Below, piece after piece: positions 5,848 to 12,025 of a DNA stretch of 12,025 bases. How positions within the stretch are numbered: the first letter of the stretch is position 1; each line of letters starts with the position of its first letter. The position numbers and the translations under genes were made by a program. Source of the DNA: CAZAFM01 sp964484395 (lineage in GTDB: Bacteria; Campylobacterota; Campylobacteria; Campylobacterales; CAZAFM01); contig CAZAFM010000073.1 in the NCBI GenBank assembly GCA_964484395.1, positions 1-12,025 on the forward strand, written 5' to 3'. A model generated the notes under the pieces. The model was not told the DNA's origin. It was given only the letters and a program-made list of their open reading frames with translations, and did not search any database.

Positions 5848-8001
5848 CTACTTAATGATAGGAATATTAATTTCAAAAACAGCACCATTATTATCATTAT
5901 AAGCGATGATACTTCCCTTTAGGCTCTCCATAATTTTTTTGGTTATATTCAGCCCAAGCCCCATACCTGAAGATGTTTTGGTACTAAACATAGGGTCAAA
6001 AATATTATCAATAATACTTTCTGGTATTCCTCCAGCATTATCCCTAACATAGACATTTACAAAAAACTCATCTTTGCTTATATCTATATCTATGCGCCTA
6101 CTCTCATACTCCATATCGCTTTTACTAAACTCATCCAAAGCATTATTAAGCACAATAATCCAAACCTGCTCAAGCTTCTGCATAGAGGCGTACGCGAAGT
6201 AGCGACCTTGTAGCTTTGAGGCTTCAGAAGATGGAGCTTTGTTGACATAGATTTTTGCTAGATACTTAGCTCTTACTTGTACCATATTTATAGCCGTGAT
6301 TATAGAATCTATAATATCTATTTTTTCTAGATTGTCTGTTGATTTGACATTTAGCTCTTTCATAGACCTAACTATGCCCTCAACCCTACTGAGACCATCT
6401 TGAATAGAATCTGTCAAGCCTGTGACAAACTCGAAGTCCATATTCTCTCTATCTTTTAGCTCCTCTTTTAGTAGCTCAAAGTTACCTTTCATATATGTTA
6501 CTGGGGTGTTTATTTCATGTGTTATACCTGCAGCTAGTTTACCTATAGTACTTGATCTTACTAGGTTTATCTCTTTGTCTTTTATCATCTCACTCTCAGT
6601 TATATCAGTAAGTATGACAATAAAAAGGTCATTAACAAAGTTAGTGCTCGAACCACCCATTATGTAGTTAGCATTTGTCTTAAAGATATACCTTCTTCCA
6701 CCTCTAATGAAGCTAGCTTTGTAGCTTTTGTGCCTATTAGTTAGTAAAAAAGCAAGTGTGTCTTTTCTCTCAAAATCATATATATAATCCGGTCTATCAA
6801 CAACTTCAAACATCTCAAACACGCTCTTGTGCGTTTTATTAAACTCTTCTAAGTCCCTATTTGAATTACAAAAAAAGTCAAAAAAAGCTTTATTAGCATC
6901 TACTATCACTTCTCTGTTTTGTACCCATATAATATTTGGTTCAGAGTCAAGGATGAACCTTGAGTAGTTTGTACTCTCTTTTATCTTATCAAACATCTCA
7001 TTATTTAGTTTTTGGAGTTTTCTTTTTGTGCTTTTTAGCTCAGTAATGTCTTTTAGTATTAGGTATGTGTACTCTTTATCATCTATCTCAAAGGGTAGTA
7101 GTTGCATCACGCAGTGACTCAAAATCCCGTTATGATGGTTTTTGATAGCTATCTCAGCAATCTGATTTATCCTATCTCCCTTTTGCCCATAAACCATAAG
7201 CTTCATATCACTCAAAAACTCATCATCAACATAGTTTAAAAAAAGAGTATTTAGTACATCAGCTTTTTTGTAATTTCCTTGCTTCAAAAAAGCATCATTA
7301 ACCTCAACTATCCTTCCAGATTTATCCAGAACTACCACCATATCAGAAATAGAATTTAGTATAAATTCTCTACTTTTCTTGGAGTTTTCTAAGCTCTCTT
7401 GACTGTCTTGAACGATTTTTGAGGCTTCTTTTGTGCTTTTTTTAAAAGACAGATATATATACACAAAAAAGAATATAACTATCAAAAAAGATATAATAGC
7501 CTGTCCTAGAGCTTTGATAAAAGCTTCACTAAAAAGAAAATTTTCATATAGCTTTACCTCAGCTACAGCTATAAGCTCAGATTCATCTGTACTTAAACTA
7601 TATATCATCGCTTCTATATTGCTAAATCCACTTTTAAACTTCACAATATGTGGGTTTTCTCCGCTACTAAGTGCTTTATTTATCATACTATCAGATAGTA
7701 TCGCCCTAGATGAACTAGCTACCTCTTCAGCAGAAGCACTACTTCTAAGAAGCTCATAACCATCTTTTGTTTTTTTTATCACATATAGATGCCATAGTGA
7801 GTACTGCGCAACTATCTGCTTTAGCTCTTGGCGAGTTTTTGAGTAGATGCCCTCTATAGTGGCTACCTTAAGCCTATCCATTCGACTTGCACTCTGATTC
7901 TCTTTGAAGTTTATATACAACAAATATGTATTGCAAATCTGAAACAGTATAAGTGCTATAGCGAGTCTAGAAGCTATTTTTTTTAAGTTTATAAATTCCA
8001 T
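5848..8001 (-). CDS. Membrane-bound PAS sensor histidine kinase
   Basis: This is a hybrid-free sensor kinase of 717 residues; positions here count from a TTG four codons upstream. A first membrane helix (about 13-34), an extracytoplasmic sensor region (about 35-168) and a second helix (about 169-190) are followed by two PAS-like domains (about 215-325 and 350-475). The dimerisation/phosphoacceptor box carries H499 in GITHEINTP. The ATPase part shows the N box (VLNNALDEF, 621-629), the G1 box (VRDNAGGIP, 656-664), the F box (IFDPMFSTK) and the G2 box (SSGMGLGLN, 681-689). All catalytic motifs are intact, so it should autophosphorylate. The ATG at 8001 is chosen because GAAGG sits five bases upstream, overlapping the alternative TTG at 8013. 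No response regulator is adjacent. The next gene downstream is a CheW fusion, which hints at a shared signal, but this is inference. Confidence 0.92.
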   Translation of the reverse strand: MEFINLKKIASRLAIALILFQICNTYLLYINFKENQSASRMDRLKVATIEGIYSKTRQELKQIVAQYSLWHLYVIKKTKDGYELLRSSASAEEVASSSRAILSDSMINKALSSGENPHIVKFKSGFSNIEAMIYSLSTDESELIAVAEVKLYENFLFSEAFIKALGQAIISFLIVIFFFVYIYLSFKKSTKEASKIVQDSQESLENSKKSREFILNSISDMVVVLDKSGRIVEVNDAFLKQGNYKKADVLNTLFLNYVDDEFLSDMKLMVYGQKGDRINQIAEIAIKNHHNGILSHCVMQLLPFEIDDKEYTYLILKDITELKSTKRKLQKLNNEMFDKIKESTNYSRFILDSEPNIIWVQNREVIVDANKAFFDFFCNSNRDLEEFNKTHKSVFEMFEVVDRPDYIYDFERKDTLAFLLTNRHKSYKASFIRGGRRYIFKTNANYIMGGSSTNFVNDLFIVILTDITESEMIKDKEINLVRSSTIGKLAAGITHEINTPVTYMKGNFELLKEELKDRENMDFEFVTGLTDSIQDGLSRVEGIVRSMKELNVKSTDNLEKIDIIDSIITAINMVQVRAKYLAKIYVNKAPSSEASKLQGRYFAYASMQKLEQVWIIVLNNALDEFSKSDMEYESRRIDIDISKDEFFVNVYVRDNAGGIPESIIDNIFDPMFSTKTSSGMGLGLNITKKIMESLKGSIIAYNDNNGAVFEINIPIIK

Positions 8002-8006
8002 TGTAA

Positions 8007-8011
8007 CCTTC
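8007..8011 (-). promoter_or_regulatory. Ribosome binding site that decides the histidine kinase start
   Basis: GAAGG on the minus strand lies five bases before ATG 8001. Because it covers part of the upstream in-frame TTG codon (8013-8011), it favours the shorter product. Confidence 0.6.
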
Positions 8012-8041
8012 AAAAGCTAATACTAGTATATCCTAGCTATA

Positions 8042-8050
8042 ACTATACCA
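8042..8050 (-). promoter_or_regulatory. Candidate extended -10 promoter for the histidine kinase
   Basis: TGGTATAGT on the minus strand fits an extended -10 element (TG-N-TATAGT). It would start transcription near 8035 and leave a leader of about 35 bases before ATG 8001. It lies back to back with the gatC promoter in the divergent gap 8002-8150. Confidence 0.42.
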
Positions 8051-8101
8051 TATTTTGCCCTATGAATAAAAAGTATTTTTAGAAGTATATTAAATTTATT
8101 C

Positions 8102-8110
8102 TGCTAAAAT
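8102..8110 (+). promoter_or_regulatory. Candidate extended -10 promoter for gatC-pilT
   Basis: TGCTAAAAT reads as TG-N-TAAAAT, preceded by AT-rich DNA, with an expected start near 8117 and a leader of about 34 bases before gatC. No -35 box is evident. Confidence 0.5.
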
Positions 8111-8150
8111 GGAAGCATTATGATGATTAAAGAGCAACAAGGATATCTAA

Positions 8151-8438
8151 ATGGAAATAGACAAAAACAAGCTACTAAAACTTGAGGCATTAAGTAAGCT
8201 AGAACTAGATGATACAAAAAGAGATGAGATAAAAGAGCAGCTAAGTGAGATAGTGGGCTTCGTAGAGAACCTAAACTCACTTGATACCTCACATATAGAA
8301 GCGACCTCTACTACACTTCAAGGTGGAACTCCTTTTAGGGAAGATAGCCCATTGGAGAATGATATAGCCTCAACCATCCTAGAAAACTCACCAAAAAGTG
8401 AAGATGGGTTTTTTGTAGTGCCAAAAATCATAGAATAA
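8151..8438 (+). CDS. gatC: Asp-tRNA(Asn)/Glu-tRNA(Gln) amidotransferase subunit C
   Basis: This 95-residue protein has the standard GatC length. GatC is the small subunit that stabilises the GatAB complex, which turns mischarged Asp-tRNA(Asn) or Glu-tRNA(Gln) into the correct Asn- and Gln-tRNAs in the cytoplasm. Typical features are the N-terminal helix with LEALSKLEL, the central helix EQLSEIVGFVENLN, the loop FREDSP (62-67) and the ending FFVVPKIIE. The ATG is preceded by AAGGA seven bases upstream. gatA and gatB are not in the window. pilT follows nine bases after the stop, so the two are probably one transcription unit, a pairing without an obvious functional link. Confidence 0.93.
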   Translation: MEIDKNKLLKLEALSKLELDDTKRDEIKEQLSEIVGFVENLNSLDTSHIEATSTTLQGGTPFREDSPLENDIASTILENSPKSEDGFFVVPKIIE

Positions 8439-8447
8439 GGAAAAACC

Positions 8448-9497
8448 TTGGATATCAAATCACTTCTAAAAGCAACAGTTCAGCTAAATGCTTCTGACCT
8501 ACACATAGTAGCAGGAATAGAGCCTCAAGTAAGGGTAGATGGACATCTAGAGCTTCTAGATATCCCCGTTATGGATGACAAAGAGGTAGAGGCTCTATGC
8601 TATAGTGTCATCACAGAGAAGCAGAAAAAAGAGCTAGAAGAGGAAAAAGAGCTAGACTTTGCTATATCAATTGATGGTATAGGTAGGTTTAGGATAAACT
8701 ACTACTTTTCAGCAGGAACAATTGCTGCAGCTATTAGAGTCATACCTGAAAAAATACCTTCACTTGATGATATAAGCGCACCTGAAATATACAGAGAGTT
8801 TATACAAAGAGAGAGAGGATTAGTTCTAGTAACAGGACCCACAGGAAGTGGTAAGACAACAACCATAGCAGCCATGCTAGGAGAGGTTAACAAAAACTCC
8901 AAAAAGCATATATTGTGTATAGAAGACCCAGTTGAGTTTATGCATGAAAACAAAAGAGCACTTTTTTCATATAGAACCGTAGGTGAGGATACAAAGTCAT
9001 TTGCTAGAGCGCTAAAATCCTCCCTAAGAGAAGATCCAGACATCATCTATGTAGGTGAGCTAAGAGACAAAGAGACTATCTCAGCCGCTCTAACAGCTGC
9101 AGAAACAGGGCATCTAGTATTTGGCTCACTTCACACCAACTCAGCCCCGCAGACAATAAACAGAATTCTAGATGTTTTTAGCGGAGATGAACAACCACAA
9201 GCAAGAGCGCAACTCTCAGTCACACTCATAGCCGTCATATCCCAAGTTCTTATACCAAAAATAGGTGGCGGAAGAGCATGTGCAAATGAGATACTAGTAA
9301 ACAACCCAGCCATAGGAAACCTAATAAGAGAGCAAAAAGTCCATCAAATAGCCTCACAAATGCTAATAGGACAAGGTATAACAGGTATGCAAACCCAAAC
9401 CCAAATCCTAGAAAAACTAGTCAAAAACAAGCAAATCACAAGAGATAATGCATTTGAATTTGCAGCAAAACCAGAGGAACTAAAAGGAAGGATTTAG
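8448..9497 (+). CDS. pilT: Type IV pilus retraction ATPase PilT
   Basis: This 349-residue protein has the normal PilT size. It is a hexameric motor at the cytoplasmic base of type IV pili that drives retraction and twitching. Visible motifs are the N-terminal PAS-like part with ASDLHI (15-20), Walker A GPTGSGKTT (130-138, K136), the Asp box from IEDPVEF (158-164), Walker B with E204 in YVGELRD, and the His box GHLVFGSLHTN with H222 and H229. The C-terminal NNPAIGNLIREQKVHQI is typical of PilT rather than PilB. The segment that usually reads NQREVG after the Asp box is SYRTVG here (174-179). The start is TTG, supported by AAGGA seven bases upstream, which overlaps the gatC stop. Its TAG overlaps the stop of the convergent mltC gene. 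No pilin or pilus assembly gene is nearby. Confidence 0.93.
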   Translation: MDIKSLLKATVQLNASDLHIVAGIEPQVRVDGHLELLDIPVMDDKEVEALCYSVITEKQKKELEEEKELDFAISIDGIGRFRINYYFSAGTIAAAIRVIPEKIPSLDDISAPEIYREFIQRERGLVLVTGPTGSGKTTTIAAMLGEVNKNSKKHILCIEDPVEFMHENKRALFSYRTVGEDTKSFARALKSSLREDPDIIYVGELRDKETISAALTAAETGHLVFGSLHTNSAPQTINRILDVFSGDEQPQARAQLSVTLIAVISQVLIPKIGGGRACANEILVNNPAIGNLIREQKVHQIASQMLIGQGITGMQTQTQILEKLVKNKQITRDNAFEFAAKPEELKGRI

Positions 9498-10678
9498 TAT
9501 CTGACAAACTCTTTTTTGGAGTTTGTAACCTTCACTAGATAGTTCCTGCTCTCACTAAAAGGATGCTCACTTTTTAGCTTCCAATATACTGCATTTGAGT
9601 CAAGTGAGTTTATGTGACCAAGAGCCTTACTTCTACTACTTGAAAATGTCTTAAACACATTTCCTGCCCCACCATTATAAGCAGATATGACACAGTACTC
9701 TCTTGAAACTGGGTTATGTACGCCTTTTAGGTATCTATTAAACAAAATGTTTAGGTATCTTGTCCCATAGGCTATGTTTGTATTTGGGTCAAATAGGTCA
9801 TCTTTAGTCGGCATTCCATCTCTACCATGCATATCCCTATATACATCTCTCCCAGCGGTTGAGCGAACTACCTGCATCAAGCCATAAGCGGGTGCAGAGC
9901 TTACAGCATAGGGGTTGAAGCTACTCTCAGTTTTAATAATTGCATAGACTAACGACTCTTCAACTCCGTTTGCCGCTGCGTATTTTTTTACTAGGCTAGC
10001 GTATTTATTAGTATTTACACTCTCTTTGCCTTTGACCATATCAAAGTTAACATAATATCTCTTATGAGTCTTACCCTTAACCTCTATATTATCACTCTTA
10101 AGGCGGTTTTTAATCAAGTAGTCTGCATAACGACCTGCCCTCCACTTGTATAAAACAACCTTTCCATCCTGATCTTTAACAAGACCCGCTAAAAAAGGCT
10201 CACCTGTAAACTCTACATCTTTTGAGCTATACAGATCAACTCCTCTTGGGTCTTCTGGGGTTAATATAGTTGTTACTATAGCTTGCTTCAATGATGCTTT
10301 AGGGTTAGTATTATCTACAGTCTCTACTCTTATATTTCCACTATCAAAGTCTACTTCAGCCCTGCTTTTGTAGTTTTGAGTGTACTTTACATATACTTTC
10401 TTAGAAGGCTCTTTGACATTACCTTCACCCCACTCTTTGGCAGCCTCTCCTACAAATACCGCTAACATCTGCTTAAAGCTAGCACTAAGTGAGTCTATAT
10501 CCCTCTGCAAAGATTCTGGATTTGAAGCATATCGCACACTTTTGTTTATAGCGATGTTTTTTATAGCGCCAGTGGGGTCACCACTAAGCGCACCTCTTGC
10601 TACATTTTGATACTCACTTACAGAGCATCCTGCCAAAAAAGCACCTATTACACCTAAAGCAACAACACTTTTTTTCAA
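9494..10678 (-). CDS. mltC: MltC-type membrane-bound lytic murein transglycosylase (lipoprotein)
   Basis: This 394-residue protein cleaves the glycan strands of peptidoglycan with formation of 1,6-anhydro-muramic acid. The N-terminus is a lipoprotein signal with lipobox LAGC (C18), so it should be anchored to a membrane in the periplasm. Residues of about 50-210 match the MltC-type N-terminal domain (DUF3393-like). From about 225 comes the SLT lysozyme-like domain, with catalytic E251 in KTESSFNPYAVS, AYGLMQV (264-270) and ISAYNGGAGN (331-340). It is somewhat longer than E. coli MltC (about 360). The start is TTG with a strong AAAGGAG upstream that begins within the stop region of the DJ-1 gene, 12 bases apart, so the two genes form an operon. 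The TAA shares bases with the pilT TAG. Confidence 0.9.
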   Translation of the reverse strand: MKKSVVALGVIGAFLAGCSVSEYQNVARGALSGDPTGAIKNIAINKSVRYASNPESLQRDIDSLSASFKQMLAVFVGEAAKEWGEGNVKEPSKKVYVKYTQNYKSRAEVDFDSGNIRVETVDNTNPKASLKQAIVTTILTPEDPRGVDLYSSKDVEFTGEPFLAGLVKDQDGKVVLYKWRAGRYADYLIKNRLKSDNIEVKGKTHKRYYVNFDMVKGKESVNTNKYASLVKKYAAANGVEESLVYAIIKTESSFNPYAVSSAPAYGLMQVVRSTAGRDVYRDMHGRDGMPTKDDLFDPNTNIAYGTRYLNILFNRYLKGVHNPVSREYCVISAYNGGAGNVFKTFSSSRSKALGHINSLDSNAVYWKLKSEHPFSESRNYLVKVTNSKKEFVRY

Positions 10679-10690
10679 AAGACTCCTTTA

Positions 10691-11245
10691 CTAGCAGTAA
10701 GTAGCCAACAAGCCCTCTTTTAGTTGATTATACTTATCTATACTGCCATGCATTTTAACTATTTCTAGTGCAAAGCAAATAGCAGTCCCTGGACCTCTTG
10801 AGGTTAGTATATTTCTATCACTAACTACTGCAACATCATCCCTAAAACCATCATGCTTCACCATCTCCTCTACCCCTGGATAGCAAGTGTAGCTATCTTT
10901 TAACACTCCTGCACTCTTTAGTGCTAAAGGAGCTGCACATATAGCACCTATGTGTTTGTTTTGATCATCCATCTCTTTTAGTAACTTTTGCGTTTCAGGG
11001 TTTGAGACTAGTATTTCTGTCCCATCAAAGCCACCAGGAAGAACAATCATATCAAGACTATCTGCATTCAAGCTTCCTACAAGTACATCAGTTGAGACTT
11101 TTAGTCCTTGAGCAGAGGTTATCACATCACCACCTACACCAGCTACCTTCACATCAAACTCAGCACGCCTAAGCACATCTATAATGGCAACTGCCTCTAT
11201 ATCCTCAAATCCATCCGCTAGTAAAACTGCTATTCTCTTACTCAT
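10691..11245 (-). CDS. DJ-1/YajL (ThiJ/PfpI) family protein
   Basis: This 184-residue protein has the length of the DJ-1 subfamily. Characteristic residues are E14 in DGFEDIEA and the reactive nucleophile C103 in GAICAAP, the pair that in DJ-1 and YajL forms the redox-sensitive cysteine site. GGFDG at 71-75 and TSRGPGT at 148-154 are also family motifs. Members act as cytosolic chaperone or deglycase-like proteins in oxidative or carbonyl stress, and the exact activity is disputed, so no symbol is given. The ATG is preceded by AAGGAG five bases away. It is followed closely by mltC. Start and motifs leave little doubt about the family; the physiological role is unknown. Confidence 0.88.
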   Translation of the reverse strand: MSKRIAVLLADGFEDIEAVAIIDVLRRAEFDVKVAGVGGDVITSAQGLKVSTDVLVGSLNADSLDMIVLPGGFDGTEILVSNPETQKLLKEMDDQNKHIGAICAAPLALKSAGVLKDSYTCYPGVEEMVKHDGFRDDVAVVSDRNILTSRGPGTAICFALEIVKMHGSIDKYNQLKEGLLATYC

Positions 11246-11268
11246 ACAAACTCCTTATCATTAGATTT

Positions 11269-11274
11269 ATCATA
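11269..11274 (-). promoter_or_regulatory. Candidate -10 box for the DJ-1/mltC operon
   Basis: TATGAT on the minus strand lies 24 bases before the DJ-1 gene's ATG and overlaps the -10 box of the divergent NFACT gene. No -35 box is visible. If both are real, the two promoters cannot be occupied together. Confidence 0.33.
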
Positions 11275-11278
11275 TAAT
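11273..11278 (+). promoter_or_regulatory. Candidate -10 box for the NFACT gene
   Basis: A perfect TATAAT lies in an AT-rich divergent gap, placing the start near 11285 and giving a leader of about 30 bases. The -35 region shows nothing clear. Confidence 0.48.
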
Positions 11279-11314
11279 AATCTTTAGTAGATTTAAAAAA
11301 GATTAGGTAGGACA

Positions 11315-12025
11315 ATGAGATATTGGCAACTTCGCTCCATAGTGGGTTTTTTGCAAAACTTTAAAAAAATCAAGCAAGCAAGACGCATAGACTTTGAGAC
11401 AATAGAGCTACTCTTAGATAGAGACTTTATACTCTACATATCTCTCAATAAAGACAACCCAGCACTATTTAGTAGTCCGCACAGACTATCAAAAACTATC
11501 AGCGATGCACCTTTTGATACTGTCTTAGAAAAACACTTCTCTAGAGGTGAACTTGATGTATCTATGGTACAAAATGACAAAATACTACTTATAACCTCCA
11601 CACAAAAAGGAGCTTACAAAAGAAGTAGTACAACTCTAAGAGTTGAGTTTATCAAAAGAAACCCAAACGCCATTATTCTAGATGAACAAGAATATGTCCT
11701 AGAAGCCCTAAGACATAGTTCAAAAAAACTCTCAAATAGAGAGGTATCTATAGGCAAAAAACTAGAGCCACTTCCACCTCCAACAACCACCTTTAACGCC
11801 AAGATAGAAGATGGGTTTGACCCAGAAAACTATCTCCTGCAAGTCTATCTAGATGCTAGAGAAAGAAAGCTAGAACAGAAAAAAACCACAGCAATAAAAA
11901 GAGTAGACAAAAAAATATCAAAACTTCAAGAAATATTAGATGCACTCAAAGATGAGAGTAAGCTTCAAAGTGAAGCAGCAATCCTAAACAAAATGGCTCA
12001 AGCAATACTCCAAAACCTAGATAAA
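11315..12025 (+). CDS. NFACT-domain protein (RqcH / fibronectin-binding protein-like), C-terminus cut by window edge
   Basis: An open frame of 237 codons starts at ATG with TAGGA closely upstream and runs off the window. Family members in this phylum are about 430 residues, so roughly half is present. The NFACT N-terminal domain is visible: APFDTVLEKHF (65-75), VQNDKILLI (85-93), TLRVEFIKRNPNAIILDE (107-124) and VLEALRH (128-134), with a proline-rich link EPLPPPTTT (151-159). From about 185 onward the chain is Lys/Glu-rich and likely begins the long coiled coil (CCM). In Bacillus, RqcH binds stalled 50S-peptidyl-tRNA complexes and adds alanine tails; in other bacteria the family was named for fibronectin binding. 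The DR pair important in RqcH appears to be DK here (D88, K89). Which role applies is unknown. Confidence 0.8.
   Translation, partial: MRYWQLRSIVGFLQNFKKIKQARRIDFETIELLLDRDFILYISLNKDNPALFSSPHRLSKTISDAPFDTVLEKHFSRGELDVSMVQNDKILLITSTQKGAYKRSSTTLRVEFIKRNPNAIILDEQEYVLEALRHSSKKLSNREVSIGKKLEPLPPPTTTFNAKIEDGFDPENYLLQVYLDARERKLEQKKTTAIKRVDKKISKLQEILDALKDESKLQSEAAILNKMAQAILQNLDK

Noticed and set aside
8002..8013. TTG at 8013 as the histidine kinase start
   Set aside because: The GAAGG ribosome binding site overlaps that TTG and is correctly spaced only for ATG 8001.
8104..8292. Minus-strand ORF opposite gatC
   Set aside because: It is a low-complexity shadow of a well-recognised gene, with no family motifs.

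Overview
The window looks like chromosome of a member of the Campylobacterota (formerly Epsilonproteobacteria). Supporting signs are low-GC DNA with heavy ATA, CTA and AGA codon use, a gatC-pilT pair, an NFACT-domain protein of the type seen in Campylobacter and its relatives, and TATAAT/TAGAAT-like -10 boxes without good -35 boxes. Genus cannot be fixed from this stretch. Coding density is high and no stretch over 200 bases lacks a gene.

Left edge (1-1487, minus strand): the promoter-proximal end of a CRISPR-cas operon. cas6 (crRNA endoribonuclease) overlaps by four bases (ATGA) the start of a CXXC...CXXC protein that fits the Cas8b1/Cst1 large subunit of type I-B Cascade. That gene runs off the window. 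Most of it is much more AT-rich than cas6 and everything else here. No CRISPR array is inside the window. A 27-bp hairpin/palindrome lies just upstream of cas6.

1683-3074 (minus strand): two abutting, in-frame ORFs separated only by one TAG codon. The first is a secreted helical domain and the second a pyruvoyl-type decarboxylase of the phosphatidylserine decarboxylase (PSD) superfamily. Together they have the layout of the two-domain PSD-like family that includes fungal PsiD-type amino-acid decarboxylases, so this looks like one gene interrupted by an amber codon.

3145-8001 (minus strand): a sensory pair. The upstream gene is a membrane histidine kinase with a periplasmic sensor and two PAS-like domains. 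The downstream gene is a large soluble protein with two copies of a Cache-like sensor module fused to a C-terminal CheW domain. Neither a response regulator nor CheA is nearby.

8151-9497 (plus strand): gatC (tRNA amidotransferase subunit C) and pilT (pilus retraction ATPase), probably co-transcribed. pilT and the convergent mltC overlap at their stop codons.

9494-11245 (minus strand): a DJ-1/YajL family protein followed by an MltC-type lytic transglycosylase lipoprotein, 12 bases apart. Right edge (11315-12025, plus strand): the N-terminal half of an NFACT (RqcH/FbpA-like) protein, divergent from the DJ-1 gene.

The most unusual items are the amber-split secreted decarboxylase, the membrane-free tandem-Cache/CheW protein, and the composition break inside cas8.
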